64,000 nucleotides of DNA from JANQRA01 sp035550735 (GCA_035550735.1 DASZOM010000009.1:1-64000); one strand, 5' to 3'. Counted from the stretch's first letter, positions 14,665 to 23,068 are shown. Translations and numbers: made by a program. Notes: generated by a model not told the origin, from the letters alone.

Positions 14665-15786
14665 ATGTCCCAGCCGCCCACATTCGATCGGATGTCGGAC
14701 CTCATCGAGGCCGCTGCAGGAGTGGTGGAGCAGACGGATCTCGAGCTGGTCCTGCGTCGTCTGGTCACCGAGGCGAAGGAGGCCACAGGAGCCCGATACG
14801 GGGCGCTCGGCGTGCTCGGAGAGCACGGTGTCCTCTCCGACTTCCTCTACGAGGGGATCTCTGCCCGCCACGCCGAGAGGATCGGACGGCTCCCCACCGG
14901 CCGTGGTGTGTTGGGCACCGTGGTGCGGCTGAACAAGACCATCCGGCTCGACGAGATATCCAGCCATCCCGATGCCGTCGGCTTCCCCGAGCACCACCCG
15001 CACATGGGCAGCTTCCTCGGGGTCCCGGTGGCCGTGGGCGACGTCGCGTTCGGGAACCTCTATCTGGCCGACAAGGAGGGCGGCTTCACCGACCAGGACG
15101 TGGTCGTGGTGGAGGCACTGAGTCGCATCGCCGGGGCCGCGGTCAGGACGGCCCGGCTCCAGGAGCGTCTCCGTCGGGTGGCGATCGTCGAGGACCGGCA
15201 ACGGATCGCACGTGAGCTCCACGATTCTGTGATCCAGGAGATGTTCGCCGTCGGGCTGGGGCTGCAGGGGATAGCCCAGCTCGTGGACAGTCCCCAGGCC
15301 GAGGCGACGCTCGTGGATGCGGTCGACCGGCTCGACCGTGCGGTGGAGACGCTGCGACGGCACATCTTCGAGCTGAAACAGGAGCCGGAGATGGGGCTGG
15401 GGCTCGACGATCGGCTCCAGGAGACGGTGGCGAGGATGGGCTCGGCATATCCGGTGACGGTCCGTCTCAGCCTCGATCTCGAAGCGACCGTCGACGCCCG
15501 GCTCGAAGACGAGGTCGTCTCCATCGTCACCGAGTCGCTCTCCAACTCGCTGCGACACGCCTCGGCCGACAACGTCGACGTGGCGGTGCTCGTCGACGAC
15601 GACCACGTCGAGATCCGGGTGACCGACGACGGGGTGGGTTTCGACCCGGCCACCCCCACTGTGGGGATGGGGCTCGAGAATCTCCGTGCCCGTGTGTCGA
15701 GACGAGGAGGAAGACTGACCATCGAAAGCTCGCCCGGGGGCACCGAGCTCTCGGTGATGATGCCGGTCAGCTCACCTGCTGGGTAG
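14665..15786 (+). CDS. GAF-domain histidine kinase, DosS/DosT-like (predicted haem sensor)
   Basis: A 373-residue soluble kinase of the NarX/DosS type. One GAF domain occupies about 28-165. Aligned by eye to DosS, His111 in FPEHHPHM falls at the position of the DosS haem ligand His149, so binding of O2, NO or CO is predicted. The dimerisation box RELHDSVIQ has phospho-acceptor His186, followed by a HATPase with TESLSNSLRHA and DDGVGF. DosS has two GAF domains; this protein has only one. It pairs with the divergent DosR-like regulator. Its last 20 bases overlap the convergent SRPBCC gene. Confidence 0.85.
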   Translation: MSQPPTFDRMSDLIEAAAGVVEQTDLELVLRRLVTEAKEATGARYGALGVLGEHGVLSDFLYEGISARHAERIGRLPTGRGVLGTVVRLNKTIRLDEISSHPDAVGFPEHHPHMGSFLGVPVAVGDVAFGNLYLADKEGGFTDQDVVVVEALSRIAGAAVRTARLQERLRRVAIVEDRQRIARELHDSVIQEMFAVGLGLQGIAQLVDSPQAEATLVDAVDRLDRAVETLRRHIFELKQEPEMGLGLDDRLQETVARMGSAYPVTVRLSLDLEATVDARLEDEVVSIVTESLSNSLRHASADNVDVAVLVDDDHVEIRVTDDGVGFDPATPTVGMGLENLRARVSRRGGRLTIESSPGGTELSVMMPVSSPAG

Positions 15787-16225
15787 AGGAAACGGCGGCG
15801 GCGACGCGGTCGACCCAGTCCTGGATGGTCGACTCGGCGACATTCCTGAAGAGGGTGCGGTCGAGGGCGCGGCCAATCGGTCCCAGCGGTGGCTCGTAGG
15901 TGCCCTCGAGGGAGAGCTTGGTCCGCTCCTTGCCCACGTGGGACAGGACCAGATCCGCGGTGAGACCGGGGAACAGCCCGCTGGCGCCGACTGCGGTCCA
16001 ACTGACCGGATAGACGACTCCGGCCCGCCGGATCTCGGCGGCGCCGATGTCGAGACGCACCTTCTTGGCGAAGCCCCGGACGGCCGGCCCGACCGTGGCG
16101 TGAAGCTCCTCGCCCTCCCGGTAGGCGACATCCGCCCAGTCCTCGAGATGGGCACGAATCTCCTCGATGCGAGCCTGCACGATGCCCAGAGACACCGGCA
16201 CGTGCGTGTAGTACCGGACGAACAT
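15767..16225 (-). CDS. SRPBCC (START-like) domain protein
   Basis: A 152-residue protein with the alternation of strands and a long C-terminal helix seen in polyketide-cyclase/START-like proteins (TKLSLEGTYEPPLGPIGRAL, then a terminal helix with WVDRVAAAV). Such proteins bind hydrophobic ligands. The substrate is unknown. Its ATG overlaps the stop of the upstream flavin-binding gene by one base (TGATG), so the two form an operon. Confidence 0.65.
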   Translation of the reverse strand: MFVRYYTHVPVSLGIVQARIEEIRAHLEDWADVAYREGEELHATVGPAVRGFAKKVRLDIGAAEIRRAGVVYPVSWTAVGASGLFPGLTADLVLSHVGKERTKLSLEGTYEPPLGPIGRALDRTLFRNVAESTIQDWVDRVAAAVSSTQQVS

Positions 16226-16740
16226 CAGAGCCGGCCCGGTCGCGTCCGCGGCGTGAATCCGCGGCCGGAAGACATCCCGGTCATCTCATCGATGACCACC
16301 TCGATCAGATGAGGCAGGCCGGGCAGGGGCTGGAGGCCCCCTCGACTGAGAGGGTCGCCGAGTGCGCTCGAGTATTTGTCGTAGAGCAGCTCCACGGCGC
16401 GGGCGCCCGTCTCGTCGTCATCGACCTCGGAGGCCGTCCCGATGACGACCACGCTCGCCCACTCCCCCGAGCCCGGGTCGAACTGAGACACCTCGATGCA
16501 CACGCTCGGGTCATACCGCATCGCTTCGAGCTTCTTGCCGGCCGTGGTCCTGAACAGGACCCGGTCGTTGTCGACCACGAACGACATCGGGGTTACATAC
16601 GGCTTGCCGTCGGAGATCAACCCGAGATGGGCCACGGGGGCGCCGGCGAGCAGGTCCAATGCCTCTTCACGTGACAGCGGGTCCATGGCTAGACGCCCTC
16701 GCTCATCGTCATCATGTCTCCATTCGTTCGGTTCTGTCAT
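16225..16740 (-). CDS. Pyridoxamine 5'-phosphate oxidase-like (split-barrel flavin-binding) protein
   Basis: A 171-residue protein with the PPOX split-barrel pattern: an initial helix (LSREEALDLLAGAPVAHLGL), KPYVTPMSF, then VLFRTTAGKKLEAM. The family binds FMN or F420 and reduces or degrades small molecules; homologues occur in the mycobacterial DosR regulon. It is the first gene of an operon with the SRPBCC gene. A perfect palindrome lies 36-55 bases upstream of its ATG. Confidence 0.75.
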   Translation of the reverse strand: MTEPNEWRHDDDERGRLAMDPLSREEALDLLAGAPVAHLGLISDGKPYVTPMSFVVDNDRVLFRTTAGKKLEAMRYDPSVCIEVSQFDPGSGEWASVVVIGTASEVDDDETGARAVELLYDKYSSALGDPLSRGGLQPLPGLPHLIEVVIDEMTGMSSGRGFTPRTRPGRL

Positions 16741-16775
16741 TGTGGAATTGGGGCCGGGAACGCGGTACCGCCATT

Positions 16776-16795
16776 GGTCCCATCCGGATGGGACC
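16776..16795. promoter_or_regulatory. Perfect 20-bp GC-rich palindrome upstream of the PPOX-like gene
   Basis: GGTCCCATCCGGATGGGACC is fully self-complementary. It sits between the flavin-protein gene start (16740) and a terminator-like hairpin at 16824-16852. Its half sites contain GGGACC, related to the DosR half site, but in the everted order. It is a plausible operator, or part of the untranslated leader. Confidence 0.4.
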
Positions 16796-16823
16796 CCGGG
16801 CTGGGGAGCGTCACACCAAACGA

Positions 16824-16852
16824 GAGGGGACCCCGACGACCGGGGTCCCCTC
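16824..16852 (-). terminator. Strong GC hairpin terminator
   Basis: GAGGGGACCCC and GGGGTCCCCTC form a perfect 11-bp stem around a seven-base loop. It lies 22 bases beyond the stop of the two-helix membrane gene (minus strand) and is followed on that strand by TCTCGTTTGG, so it probably ends that transcript. Confidence 0.7.
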
Positions 16853-16873
16853 TTCGACGTGGAATCCGGGCGG

Positions 16874-17407
16874 TCAGAGCATGAGTGCCCGTCGCCTGAT
16901 GTGGAGGAACGCATAGCCCGCGAAGAGCAAGGTCACACCGGTGGCGATGGCCAGTCCGGAGAGTGCGTAGGAAACGATCCCCAGGCCCAGCGCCGTGGTC
17001 AGCGAGGTGGCGGTGACCCATGACGCCCTGGCTTCGTTGGGGACCATCACCGGCTCGCCAGTCTCGTCGAGCACCGGCTGACCGGCCTCGTCGAGCTGGG
17101 GAACCATCCTCTCCATCTCGGAGTAGTAGAGACCATCCGTGCTGTCGAGCTGATGGTGGGTGATGATGTCGGATTGGGCCCACATCGTGAACGGGCCCCG
17201 AACCGGCGTCTCGGGGATGGCGGCATCATCGGGGGTGACCACATCCTGGGCCACTGCCTGGTCGTAGGTGTACCAGACGCCGAATGCGCCACCGATGACG
17301 CTGCCGGCCCCGACGGCCAACGCCAGGATCCCGGCGATGGCGAGGACCCGGCTGGTGCGACCCTTCCGCTCGGTGGGCTGGGGGCGTCTGACTTCTGTGG
17401 CGGTCAT
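16874..17407 (-). CDS. Two-helix membrane protein (LigA-annotated type, unknown function)
   Basis: A 177-residue protein with one hydrophobic helix near residues 20-42 and one or two near 135-170, separated by a polar domain containing GPFTMWAQSDIITHHQLDST. Similar actinobacterial proteins are widely and wrongly labelled aromatic ring-opening dioxygenase LigA; no catalytic motif supports that. ATG 17407 follows AAAGGAGAA, an ideal ribosome-binding site, which rules out the longer upstream frame. A weak DosR-like dyad lies 70-83 bases upstream. Confidence 0.65.
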   Translation of the reverse strand: MTATEVRRPQPTERKGRTSRVLAIAGILALAVGAGSVIGGAFGVWYTYDQAVAQDVVTPDDAAIPETPVRGPFTMWAQSDIITHHQLDSTDGLYYSEMERMVPQLDEAGQPVLDETGEPVMVPNEARASWVTATSLTTALGLGIVSYALSGLAIATGVTLLFAGYAFLHIRRRALML

Positions 17408-17448
17408 CGAAGTTCTCCTTTGCTGGGTGACCTGCCTGACAACTCCGA

Positions 17449-18174
17449 TCATGACTCTTCCCGGCCCCGGGTGGGAGAGGCGTAAGTCCTGTCGGGGAGT
17501 GCCGATTGGCCCATGCCGCTGATTCGAGGAGGGCTCCTCCCCGGCTCTTCGTTTGGCGCCGTCCTCATCCGCCTTTGCCTCTCGGTCAGTCCGCCCGCGA
17601 CTCTGATACCCGTGTCCCAACCTGGAGCTCGCCCGCCGTCCGGGGGCCGGCATTCGGCTGCAGGGAACCCGCTGATGGCGAGGAGATAGGAGATCACCGA
17701 GTTCGAATTCCACATCTCCCCGCCTCTCGACGGCTTTCGACCCCAAGCGTGCACCGGTACCGTTCTGACCAGGGCGAGCAGATGTCGCGCCTCTTCAGCG
17801 TCGCCCCCCAGCGTCCGCGCCGTCACGGCTTCTTCGACATCGGAGATGATGCCGTCCCGCCAGCAGCGCACCTCATAACGGAACAGACGAAATCTCTCGA
17901 GGCGCCGACTCCACACCGGTCCTACGCTGACCACTCCCCGTGATGCGATGTCGTCATCTGGGCTGGGCCATGCGTTTTCGACGATCCAATGGTCGCCACC
18001 GACATCGATCTGCAGTGCGGTGTGATACAGGTCGAGAGCCCTTCTGTGTTCCAGGAGGGCTTGCACCGATTCGTAGACCCGACCGCTGACACGCACCGTC
18101 AGAGCCCCTCCGGCACCGAGCGGGATCCAGTAGAGGACGACGCGCGCCATGTTCTCGGTGAATTGCTCCTCCAT
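17449..18174 (-). CDS. Hypothetical protein, possible permuted papain-like fold
   Basis: A 241-residue protein. The first 170 residues look globular, with YHTALQI (His51), a following VEN with Glu66, and a late helix beginning WNSNSVISYLL at about 156. An order of His, acid, then nucleophile helix resembles permuted NlpC/P60-type hydrolases, but serine or asparagine stands where cysteine is expected. The last 60 residues are low-complexity and rich in Arg and Pro; the reading frame there may not be conserved. The start may lie at residue 9 (MARVV). Function is unknown. Confidence 0.5.
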   Translation of the reverse strand: MEEQFTENMARVVLYWIPLGAGGALTVRVSGRVYESVQALLEHRRALDLYHTALQIDVGGDHWIVENAWPSPDDDIASRGVVSVGPVWSRRLERFRLFRYEVRCWRDGIISDVEEAVTARTLGGDAEEARHLLALVRTVPVHAWGRKPSRGGEMWNSNSVISYLLAISGFPAAECRPPDGGRAPGWDTGIRVAGGLTERQRRMRTAPNEEPGRSPPRISGMGQSALPDRTYASPTRGREES

Positions 18175-18208
18175 GGCAATGACCCGTTGGCTCCTCGCAG
18201 TTCCCGAA

Positions 18209-19825
18209 TCAGGGCTCGACGATGAGCTTCGCCCTCATCCAGGGATGTGGCATGCAGTAGTACTCGAACTCGCCGGCCTCTTCGAAGGTGTAACTCCAGG
18301 AGTCACCGGTGTTGATGAAACCCGAGTCGAACCCGCCGTTCACCTCGGTGACCGTGTGCATCTGACCGGGGTCGTTGTTGGTCCAGGTGACCGTGGTGCC
18401 GACCTTCACCGTGAGCAGGTTGACCGAGTAGTCGGCCGGCGACTCGCTCTCGGAGAACTCGTCGGCCGCTCCCATGTCCTGGGCGGACCAGGCGCCGGCA
18501 ACGATGGAGACCGCCTCACCGGCCGGCGTCTCGCCGCCGTCACCGGTGCCACCACCCATGTCATGACCACCGGGTGCCTCGGCGCCGCCTCCGGTCATGT
18601 CCTCGAAGATCTCGGGATTGGCATCACCGCTGACCACGATCTGGCCGATGGCGCCCTTGTCGACGGCCCGGGCGAGGGCGTGGTCGACGAGGACGATCGT
18701 CGACGGCACCTGGCCGATCAGCTCGACGACGCTCCCGCCACCGGCGGGGACCAGGGTCGTCTGCGACCCGCGCAGGGGCGGGTTGAGCAGGGCGGCCTCC
18801 TGGTACACCTTGTCCCAATGTGAGCCGATCGGGTGGAAGTTGGAGTCGAGGTTGAGCCCGGCGTTGATGAAGTAGATCCGCGCCGTCTCGCCCACTGCCA
18901 TCTGGAGGGCGTTGTCCCCGGTGAGCGCACCGACGGCGCCGTTGAAGACCACGTAGCCGGGAGCCTCGTCGGTGACCGACTGGCGATCGAACTCGACCAC
19001 CCCCGGCTCCTTCCCCGCGGTGTAGTACTCGGACTGGACCACGTACCACTCGTGGTCGACCTCGGGGAGCGGTGTCTCCGGCTCGACCAGGACGCCTCCG
19101 AACATCCCGTGTGAGATGTGAGCGGGGATGTCCCCATAGGCACAGTGATACATGAAAAAGCCCGGATAGAGCAGACGAGCCTCGATGGTCTTCGTCTCGC
19201 CTGGTGCGACCGTCGTCGCTTCGGCTCCTCCACCTTGACCGGTCACTGCGTGGAAGTCGACATTGTGAGGGTTGTGGTTTCCCTCCGGGTTGGTGATGGT
19301 GAAGCGCAGCACGTCACCGACCCGAGCCCTGACCACGGGCCCCGGAGTGCCCACCACCACCCCGTCCGGGCCGTCGATCAGCCGATAGCCCCAGGTCTCC
19401 GTCTCCACCCCGGTGACCGGGTCGATAGTGCTCACACCCTCCACGACCTCGAAATGGACCTCGACGAGCGCTGGTGTGGTGCGCCCGGTAGGCGGTGGCA
19501 TGTTCGGGGCCACCGCGACGTTGACCTCGCCCTCCGGAACCGGGGACAGCTCGGCCTTGGGAACGAGCTCGGGAATGACGTCCTCGCCGAGCCCGGCCGG
19601 CAACGCCGCCTCGGAGAGAAAGCTGTCGACACGCTCGGCAACGAGCTCGTCGTCGACCGAGTTGCGGCCGGCGGTGATCATCAGGGCCGCGATGGCGAGC
19701 CCGACGGCGAGCAGGGTCCCGACGACCCCGATGGCGACGAGAGTGCCCAAGGTGTAGTGGGGATGGGATGGAACGTCCCTCGTTCGAGTGGGCCTCTCCT
19801 GGTCCCGACTCACTGTCTGTGTCAT
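18209..19825 (-). CDS. nirK: Copper-containing nitrite reductase with fused C-terminal cupredoxin
   Basis: A 538-residue protein with an N-terminal membrane anchor (about 25-52), two cupredoxin domains of NirK/AniA type (about 115-400) and a third plastocyanin-like domain (about 440-538) after a Gly-rich linker. Type 1 copper ligands: His187, Cys228, His236, Met241. Type 2 ligands: His192, His227, His382. Catalytic Asp190 and His331 are also present. The extra domain has its own blue-copper set (His490, Cys524, His527, Met530) and could deliver electrons. It should reduce nitrite to nitric oxide outside the membrane. ATG 19825 follows GAGGAGAAGG. Confidence 0.92.
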   Translation of the reverse strand: MTQTVSRDQERPTRTRDVPSHPHYTLGTLVAIGVVGTLLAVGLAIAALMITAGRNSVDDELVAERVDSFLSEAALPAGLGEDVIPELVPKAELSPVPEGEVNVAVAPNMPPPTGRTTPALVEVHFEVVEGVSTIDPVTGVETETWGYRLIDGPDGVVVGTPGPVVRARVGDVLRFTITNPEGNHNPHNVDFHAVTGQGGGAEATTVAPGETKTIEARLLYPGFFMYHCAYGDIPAHISHGMFGGVLVEPETPLPEVDHEWYVVQSEYYTAGKEPGVVEFDRQSVTDEAPGYVVFNGAVGALTGDNALQMAVGETARIYFINAGLNLDSNFHPIGSHWDKVYQEAALLNPPLRGSQTTLVPAGGGSVVELIGQVPSTIVLVDHALARAVDKGAIGQIVVSGDANPEIFEDMTGGGAEAPGGHDMGGGTGDGGETPAGEAVSIVAGAWSAQDMGAADEFSESESPADYSVNLLTVKVGTTVTWTNNDPGQMHTVTEVNGGFDSGFINTGDSWSYTFEEAGEFEYYCMPHPWMRAKLIVEP

Positions 19826-19942
19826 TTCCTTCTCCTCGGATATGCGCCAGCTCCCAGAGATCGCACGACGCTCTTGGCTCGTGGCTCTGGAAGCCGGTTT
19901 CGTCTGCTCCGGAGTCAATCCCCTTGACACCATCGCCTACCA

Positions 19943-19956
19943 GGGTCGAAAGTCCC
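19943..19956 (-). promoter_or_regulatory. DosR-like dyad upstream of nirK
   Basis: The minus strand reads GGGACTTTCGACCC, matching the core of the published DosR (DevR) consensus GGGACTWWAGTCCC at 12 of 14 positions. It lies 118-131 bases before the nirK ATG and about 25 bases upstream of a TTGACT hexamer (19918-19913). The DosR-like regulator at 13949 keeps the DosR recognition helix. Confidence 0.55.
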
Positions 19957-19975
19957 GCCTACCCGGGATCAGTGC

Positions 19976-20022
19976 CCTGATCGCGCAATCAGGCTCTCAG
20001 GCCCGAGAGAGGGCCTGAGAGC
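19976..20022. terminator. Tandem hairpins between rhodanese and nirK
   Basis: A perfect 12-bp stem (19993-20004 with 20011-20022, six-base loop GAGAGA) follows the minus-strand rhodanese gene by about 50 bases. A second stem, CCTGAT with ATCAGG, lies at 19976-19993 and shares one base with it, so the two compete. No T-run follows, so termination, mRNA processing or protection are all possible. Confidence 0.5.
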
Positions 20023-20071
20023 GACGCCGATGCATCACGGGGAGGAGGAGAGGGGTGGGGCCAATCCCCGC

Positions 20072-20461
20072 CTACGAAGACGCAAGAGTGCTCTCCACGG
20101 CCCTTCCCTCCTCGAGCCACCTGTTGAGCCCGCCCTCGAGGTGAGACACGTCCTGGTAGCCGAGGTCCTCGAGTGTCCGAGCCCCCAGGGCCGACCGCCC
20201 TCCGGAGGCGCAATAGAGCACGACGGGGGAATCAGGGTCGAATTCGGGGCGGTGATAGGGGCTGGCAGGGTCTGCCCAGAACTCGAGCATCCCGCGGGGG
20301 GCGAACACGGCTCCAGGGATCGTCCCTTTGGCCACTCGCTCCTCGGGCTCACGCAAGTCGACAACGAGGGCGCCGCCCTCGCGGGCGGCAATGAGCTCTT
20401 CGGGGCTGATCTCGTTCACCTTCGCCTTCGCCTCGGCGACCATCTCTGCGAGCGTTCTCAT
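20072..20461 (-). CDS. Rhodanese-like sulfurtransferase
   Basis: A 129-residue single rhodanese domain. VVDLREPEE opens the fold and the active-site loop is YCASGGRSA with the catalytic cysteine, followed by DVSHLEGGLNRW. It should transfer sulfane sulfur to thiols or cyanide. ATG 20461 follows AAAGGAGAACC, so longer frames are unlikely. It is divergent from the STAND regulator, with 53 bases between starts, and precedes nirK on the same strand. Confidence 0.88.
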   Translation of the reverse strand: MRTLAEMVAEAKAKVNEISPEELIAAREGGALVVDLREPEERVAKGTIPGAVFAPRGMLEFWADPASPYHRPEFDPDSPVVLYCASGGRSALGARTLEDLGYQDVSHLEGGLNRWLEEGRAVESTLASS

Positions 20462-20514
20462 CTGGTTCTCCTTTCCATCGAACGCAGCGACAGCATCCGA
20501 CTCGAGGGGGGAGA

Positions 20515-22968
20515 ATGTCATCCGTGGAAACCACGGAAACCACCACCGGCGGCGTCCTCCCGATGCTGACGACCCGCGAGGCGGAGATCCTCGCCCTTCT
20601 TGCCGACCGGCTCACCAACCGGGAGATCTCCGACCGCCTCTACCTGTCGGTGCGAACGGTGGAGAGTCACGTCTCCTCACTCCTGACCAAGCTGGGGGTC
20701 GCCAATCGACGCCAGCTTGCCGCCATCGCCAATCGCGCCGAGCCAGATCGCCCCAGGCACAATCTCCCCGTTCGGCAGAACAGCTTTCTCGGTCGTGACG
20801 AGCACGTCTCTCGCTTGCATGGTCTGTTGCAGAGCCACCGCCTCATCACCCTGGTTGGCCCTCCCGGGGTGGGCAAGACCCGGCTCGCCATAGAGACGTC
20901 GCTGGCACGGGTAGATCAGGCACCGGACGGAGCCTGGCTGGTGGAGCTGGGCGCCTTGAAGGACCCCGACCTGGTGGCGGCGGAGGCCCTGTCGGTGTTG
21001 GGCGGTCCGTCCGTGCCGGGTCAGGATCCGGTGCGGTCACTAGTCCAGTTCGCCAAGCATCACCGCTGCCTGCTCATCCTGGACAACTGCGAGCACCTGC
21101 AAATGGCAGCGGCGGAGGTGGCCCAGACGGTGGTCGAGCACACCGACGGCATCCTGGTTCTGGCGACGTGCCGTGTCCCGCTCGGGGTGGGGGGTGAAAC
21201 GGTCTTCCCGGTCGAGCCGCTCGAATTCCTCGACGGCATCGATTCTCGTGGCACGCCGGCCTATCGATTGTTCGTGGATCGCGCCGCTGCCGCCAACGAG
21301 CACTTCCAGCCCGGCGACCACGTCGGGGTGGTGGAGTTGGTGAGACGGCTGGAAGGCATCCCACTCGCCATCGAGCTCGCCGCAGCGCGAACCCGGGTGT
21401 TCACACCCGCCGAGCTCCTCTCCCAGCTCGAGGACGGGTTCTCATTGCTCGCTGCGACCGGCGCCGACCGTCGCTACCGAACGCTCGACGAGGCCATCGG
21501 GTGGAGCTACCGGCTGCTCGACTCCCCCGAGCAAGCGCTCCTGGCCCGTCTCTCGGTGTTCGCCGGGAGCTTCTCGCTCGCCGCCGCTCAGACCGTGTGT
21601 GCCGACGACAGTCTGCAGCCGTCCGAGGTCGCCGTGTCGTTGGCACGCCTGGTGGACCACTCTCTGGTCACCCCGTTGCCATCCGACGTGTCCCACCGAT
21701 ACCGCTTGCTCGAGCCGATACGCGCCTTCGCAGGCGAGTATCGCGACACCGCGATGAGCCGCGCCCATGCCACGTACTACGTCGATCTGACCGCGGAGGC
21801 GGCCGAGAAGCTGCGGGGGCCCGACCAGCAGCGCTGGATCAGCCTTCTCGACACCGAGCTCGACAACCTTCGCTCCGTCTTCGAGTGGTCGGCGGAGAAC
21901 GATCCGGAGTTGGCTCTGCGCATTTTCGCTTCCAGCTTTCTCCTCTGGGAGTACGCCGGGCTCCGCTGGGAGGGAGTGAAGTGGGCCAAGCGCATCTTCG
22001 GTCTCGTCGGGGAGGTGGAGTCGCCGGTTGCGGTCCGTGCCCTCGCCGTCGGCTCCTGGATGACGGTGTCGCACGACAGCCGGCTGAGCGAAACTCAGGC
22101 CGGCAGGGCGATGGCGATGGCGGAGCGGATAGGCGATCTCGCCGGTTTTCACCGAGCACAGGTCTTCATGGGCTGGGTGCTGATCCACACCGACCGGGAA
22201 GCGAGCTTGCGTCATCTCTCCTCGGCGATCTCGTACTTCTCGGAGGGTGGCGACCGATGGTGGGAGGCACTGGCCCTCATGCGTCGCAGTGGTCACGATT
22301 CCGGGAGACGCGACGACGTGGTCCGTGCCCGTCGGTTGCTGATGGATCTGGGAGACATGCACCTCTATCTCATGGCGACCAGGTTCCTGACGGGGATCGC
22401 CCTCGCCCAAGGGCACGTCGACGAGTCCGTCGACCTCGCCAACGAGAGCCTCGACCTGGCGCGGCGGCTGGGCAACGATCATGAAGCCGCCGAGGCCCTC
22501 CGATTCCTCGGCCGGGCCGCCATCAGCCAGGGGAACATCGAGCGTGCCCACGACCACTATTCCCGGGCCGTCCCCGGGCTGATCCAAACCGGCGACCTGC
22601 GGTGCGCGTGCCGAGCCCTGGCCGAGCAAGCCCTCGTTCAGCATCGAAGAGGCGATCGATCCCGTGCCCTCTCCCTGCTGACCGAGGCGTGGTCACTCGC
22701 CTCCCACGTGGTCGACCAACGAGGCATGGCGGAAGCGCTGGCCGTCCTGGCTCTCCAGTTCTCCGACGATGAGGCGGTCCGACTCGCCGCTTCCTCGACA
22801 GCACTCGTCGGTCGAGAGGGATCGGCGCTGGCCGCCGCCGACGACGTCCGGCACCATCTCGACGGTCTGACCCTGCAGGACGGCGATTTCGAGCGGGCGT
22901 GGGCGGCGGGAAGCATCGCCAACCCGTCAACCCTGGCCACGGCGGCGATGAAGCTGGCTGGGGCGTAA
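20515..22968 (+). CDS. STAND-type transcriptional regulator with N-terminal LuxR HTH, ATPase and TPR-like repeats
   Basis: An 817-residue protein. A LuxR-type HTH lies at residues of about 15-78 (LTTREAEIL, then RTVESHVSSLLTKLG). An NB-ARC-like ATPase follows from about 90, with Walker A GPPGVGKT, Walker B LLILDNCEH and a GIPLAIELAAARTR sensor region. A long helical repeat part fills about 450-800. Classical LAL regulators carry the HTH at the C-terminus, so the order is reversed here. Ligand-driven ATP-dependent oligomerisation to activate transcription is expected. ATG follows GAGGGGGGAG. It is divergent from the rhodanese and may control it and nirK. Confidence 0.85.
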   Translation: MSSVETTETTTGGVLPMLTTREAEILALLADRLTNREISDRLYLSVRTVESHVSSLLTKLGVANRRQLAAIANRAEPDRPRHNLPVRQNSFLGRDEHVSRLHGLLQSHRLITLVGPPGVGKTRLAIETSLARVDQAPDGAWLVELGALKDPDLVAAEALSVLGGPSVPGQDPVRSLVQFAKHHRCLLILDNCEHLQMAAAEVAQTVVEHTDGILVLATCRVPLGVGGETVFPVEPLEFLDGIDSRGTPAYRLFVDRAAAANEHFQPGDHVGVVELVRRLEGIPLAIELAAARTRVFTPAELLSQLEDGFSLLAATGADRRYRTLDEAIGWSYRLLDSPEQALLARLSVFAGSFSLAAAQTVCADDSLQPSEVAVSLARLVDHSLVTPLPSDVSHRYRLLEPIRAFAGEYRDTAMSRAHATYYVDLTAEAAEKLRGPDQQRWISLLDTELDNLRSVFEWSAENDPELALRIFASSFLLWEYAGLRWEGVKWAKRIFGLVGEVESPVAVRALAVGSWMTVSHDSRLSETQAGRAMAMAERIGDLAGFHRAQVFMGWVLIHTDREASLRHLSSAISYFSEGGDRWWEALALMRRSGHDSGRRDDVVRARRLLMDLGDMHLYLMATRFLTGIALAQGHVDESVDLANESLDLARRLGNDHEAAEALRFLGRAAISQGNIERAHDHYSRAVPGLIQTGDLRCACRALAEQALVQHRRGDRSRALSLLTEAWSLASHVVDQRGMAEALAVLALQFSDDEAVRLAASSTALVGREGSALAAADDVRHHLDGLTLQDGDFERAWAAGSIANPSTLATAAMKLAGA

Positions 22969-23068
22969 GCCAACCGAAAGACCGCCACGCCAGATCCACG
23001 AACCTGACCACTTGGCTGCGCACACGGCGTAGTACATTGCGCGCATCAAATCGTCAGGGAGGGTCGCG

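Noticed and set aside
16660..16680. Third parS-like site (TTCACGTGAC)
   Set aside because: Only the CACGTG core and few flanking bases match; it lies in a coding region far from the partition genes.
20515..22968. STAND protein as an anti-phage Avs-type defence gene
   Set aside because: The effector end is a LuxR HTH and no nuclease, TIR or protease domain is present; a regulator is the simpler reading.
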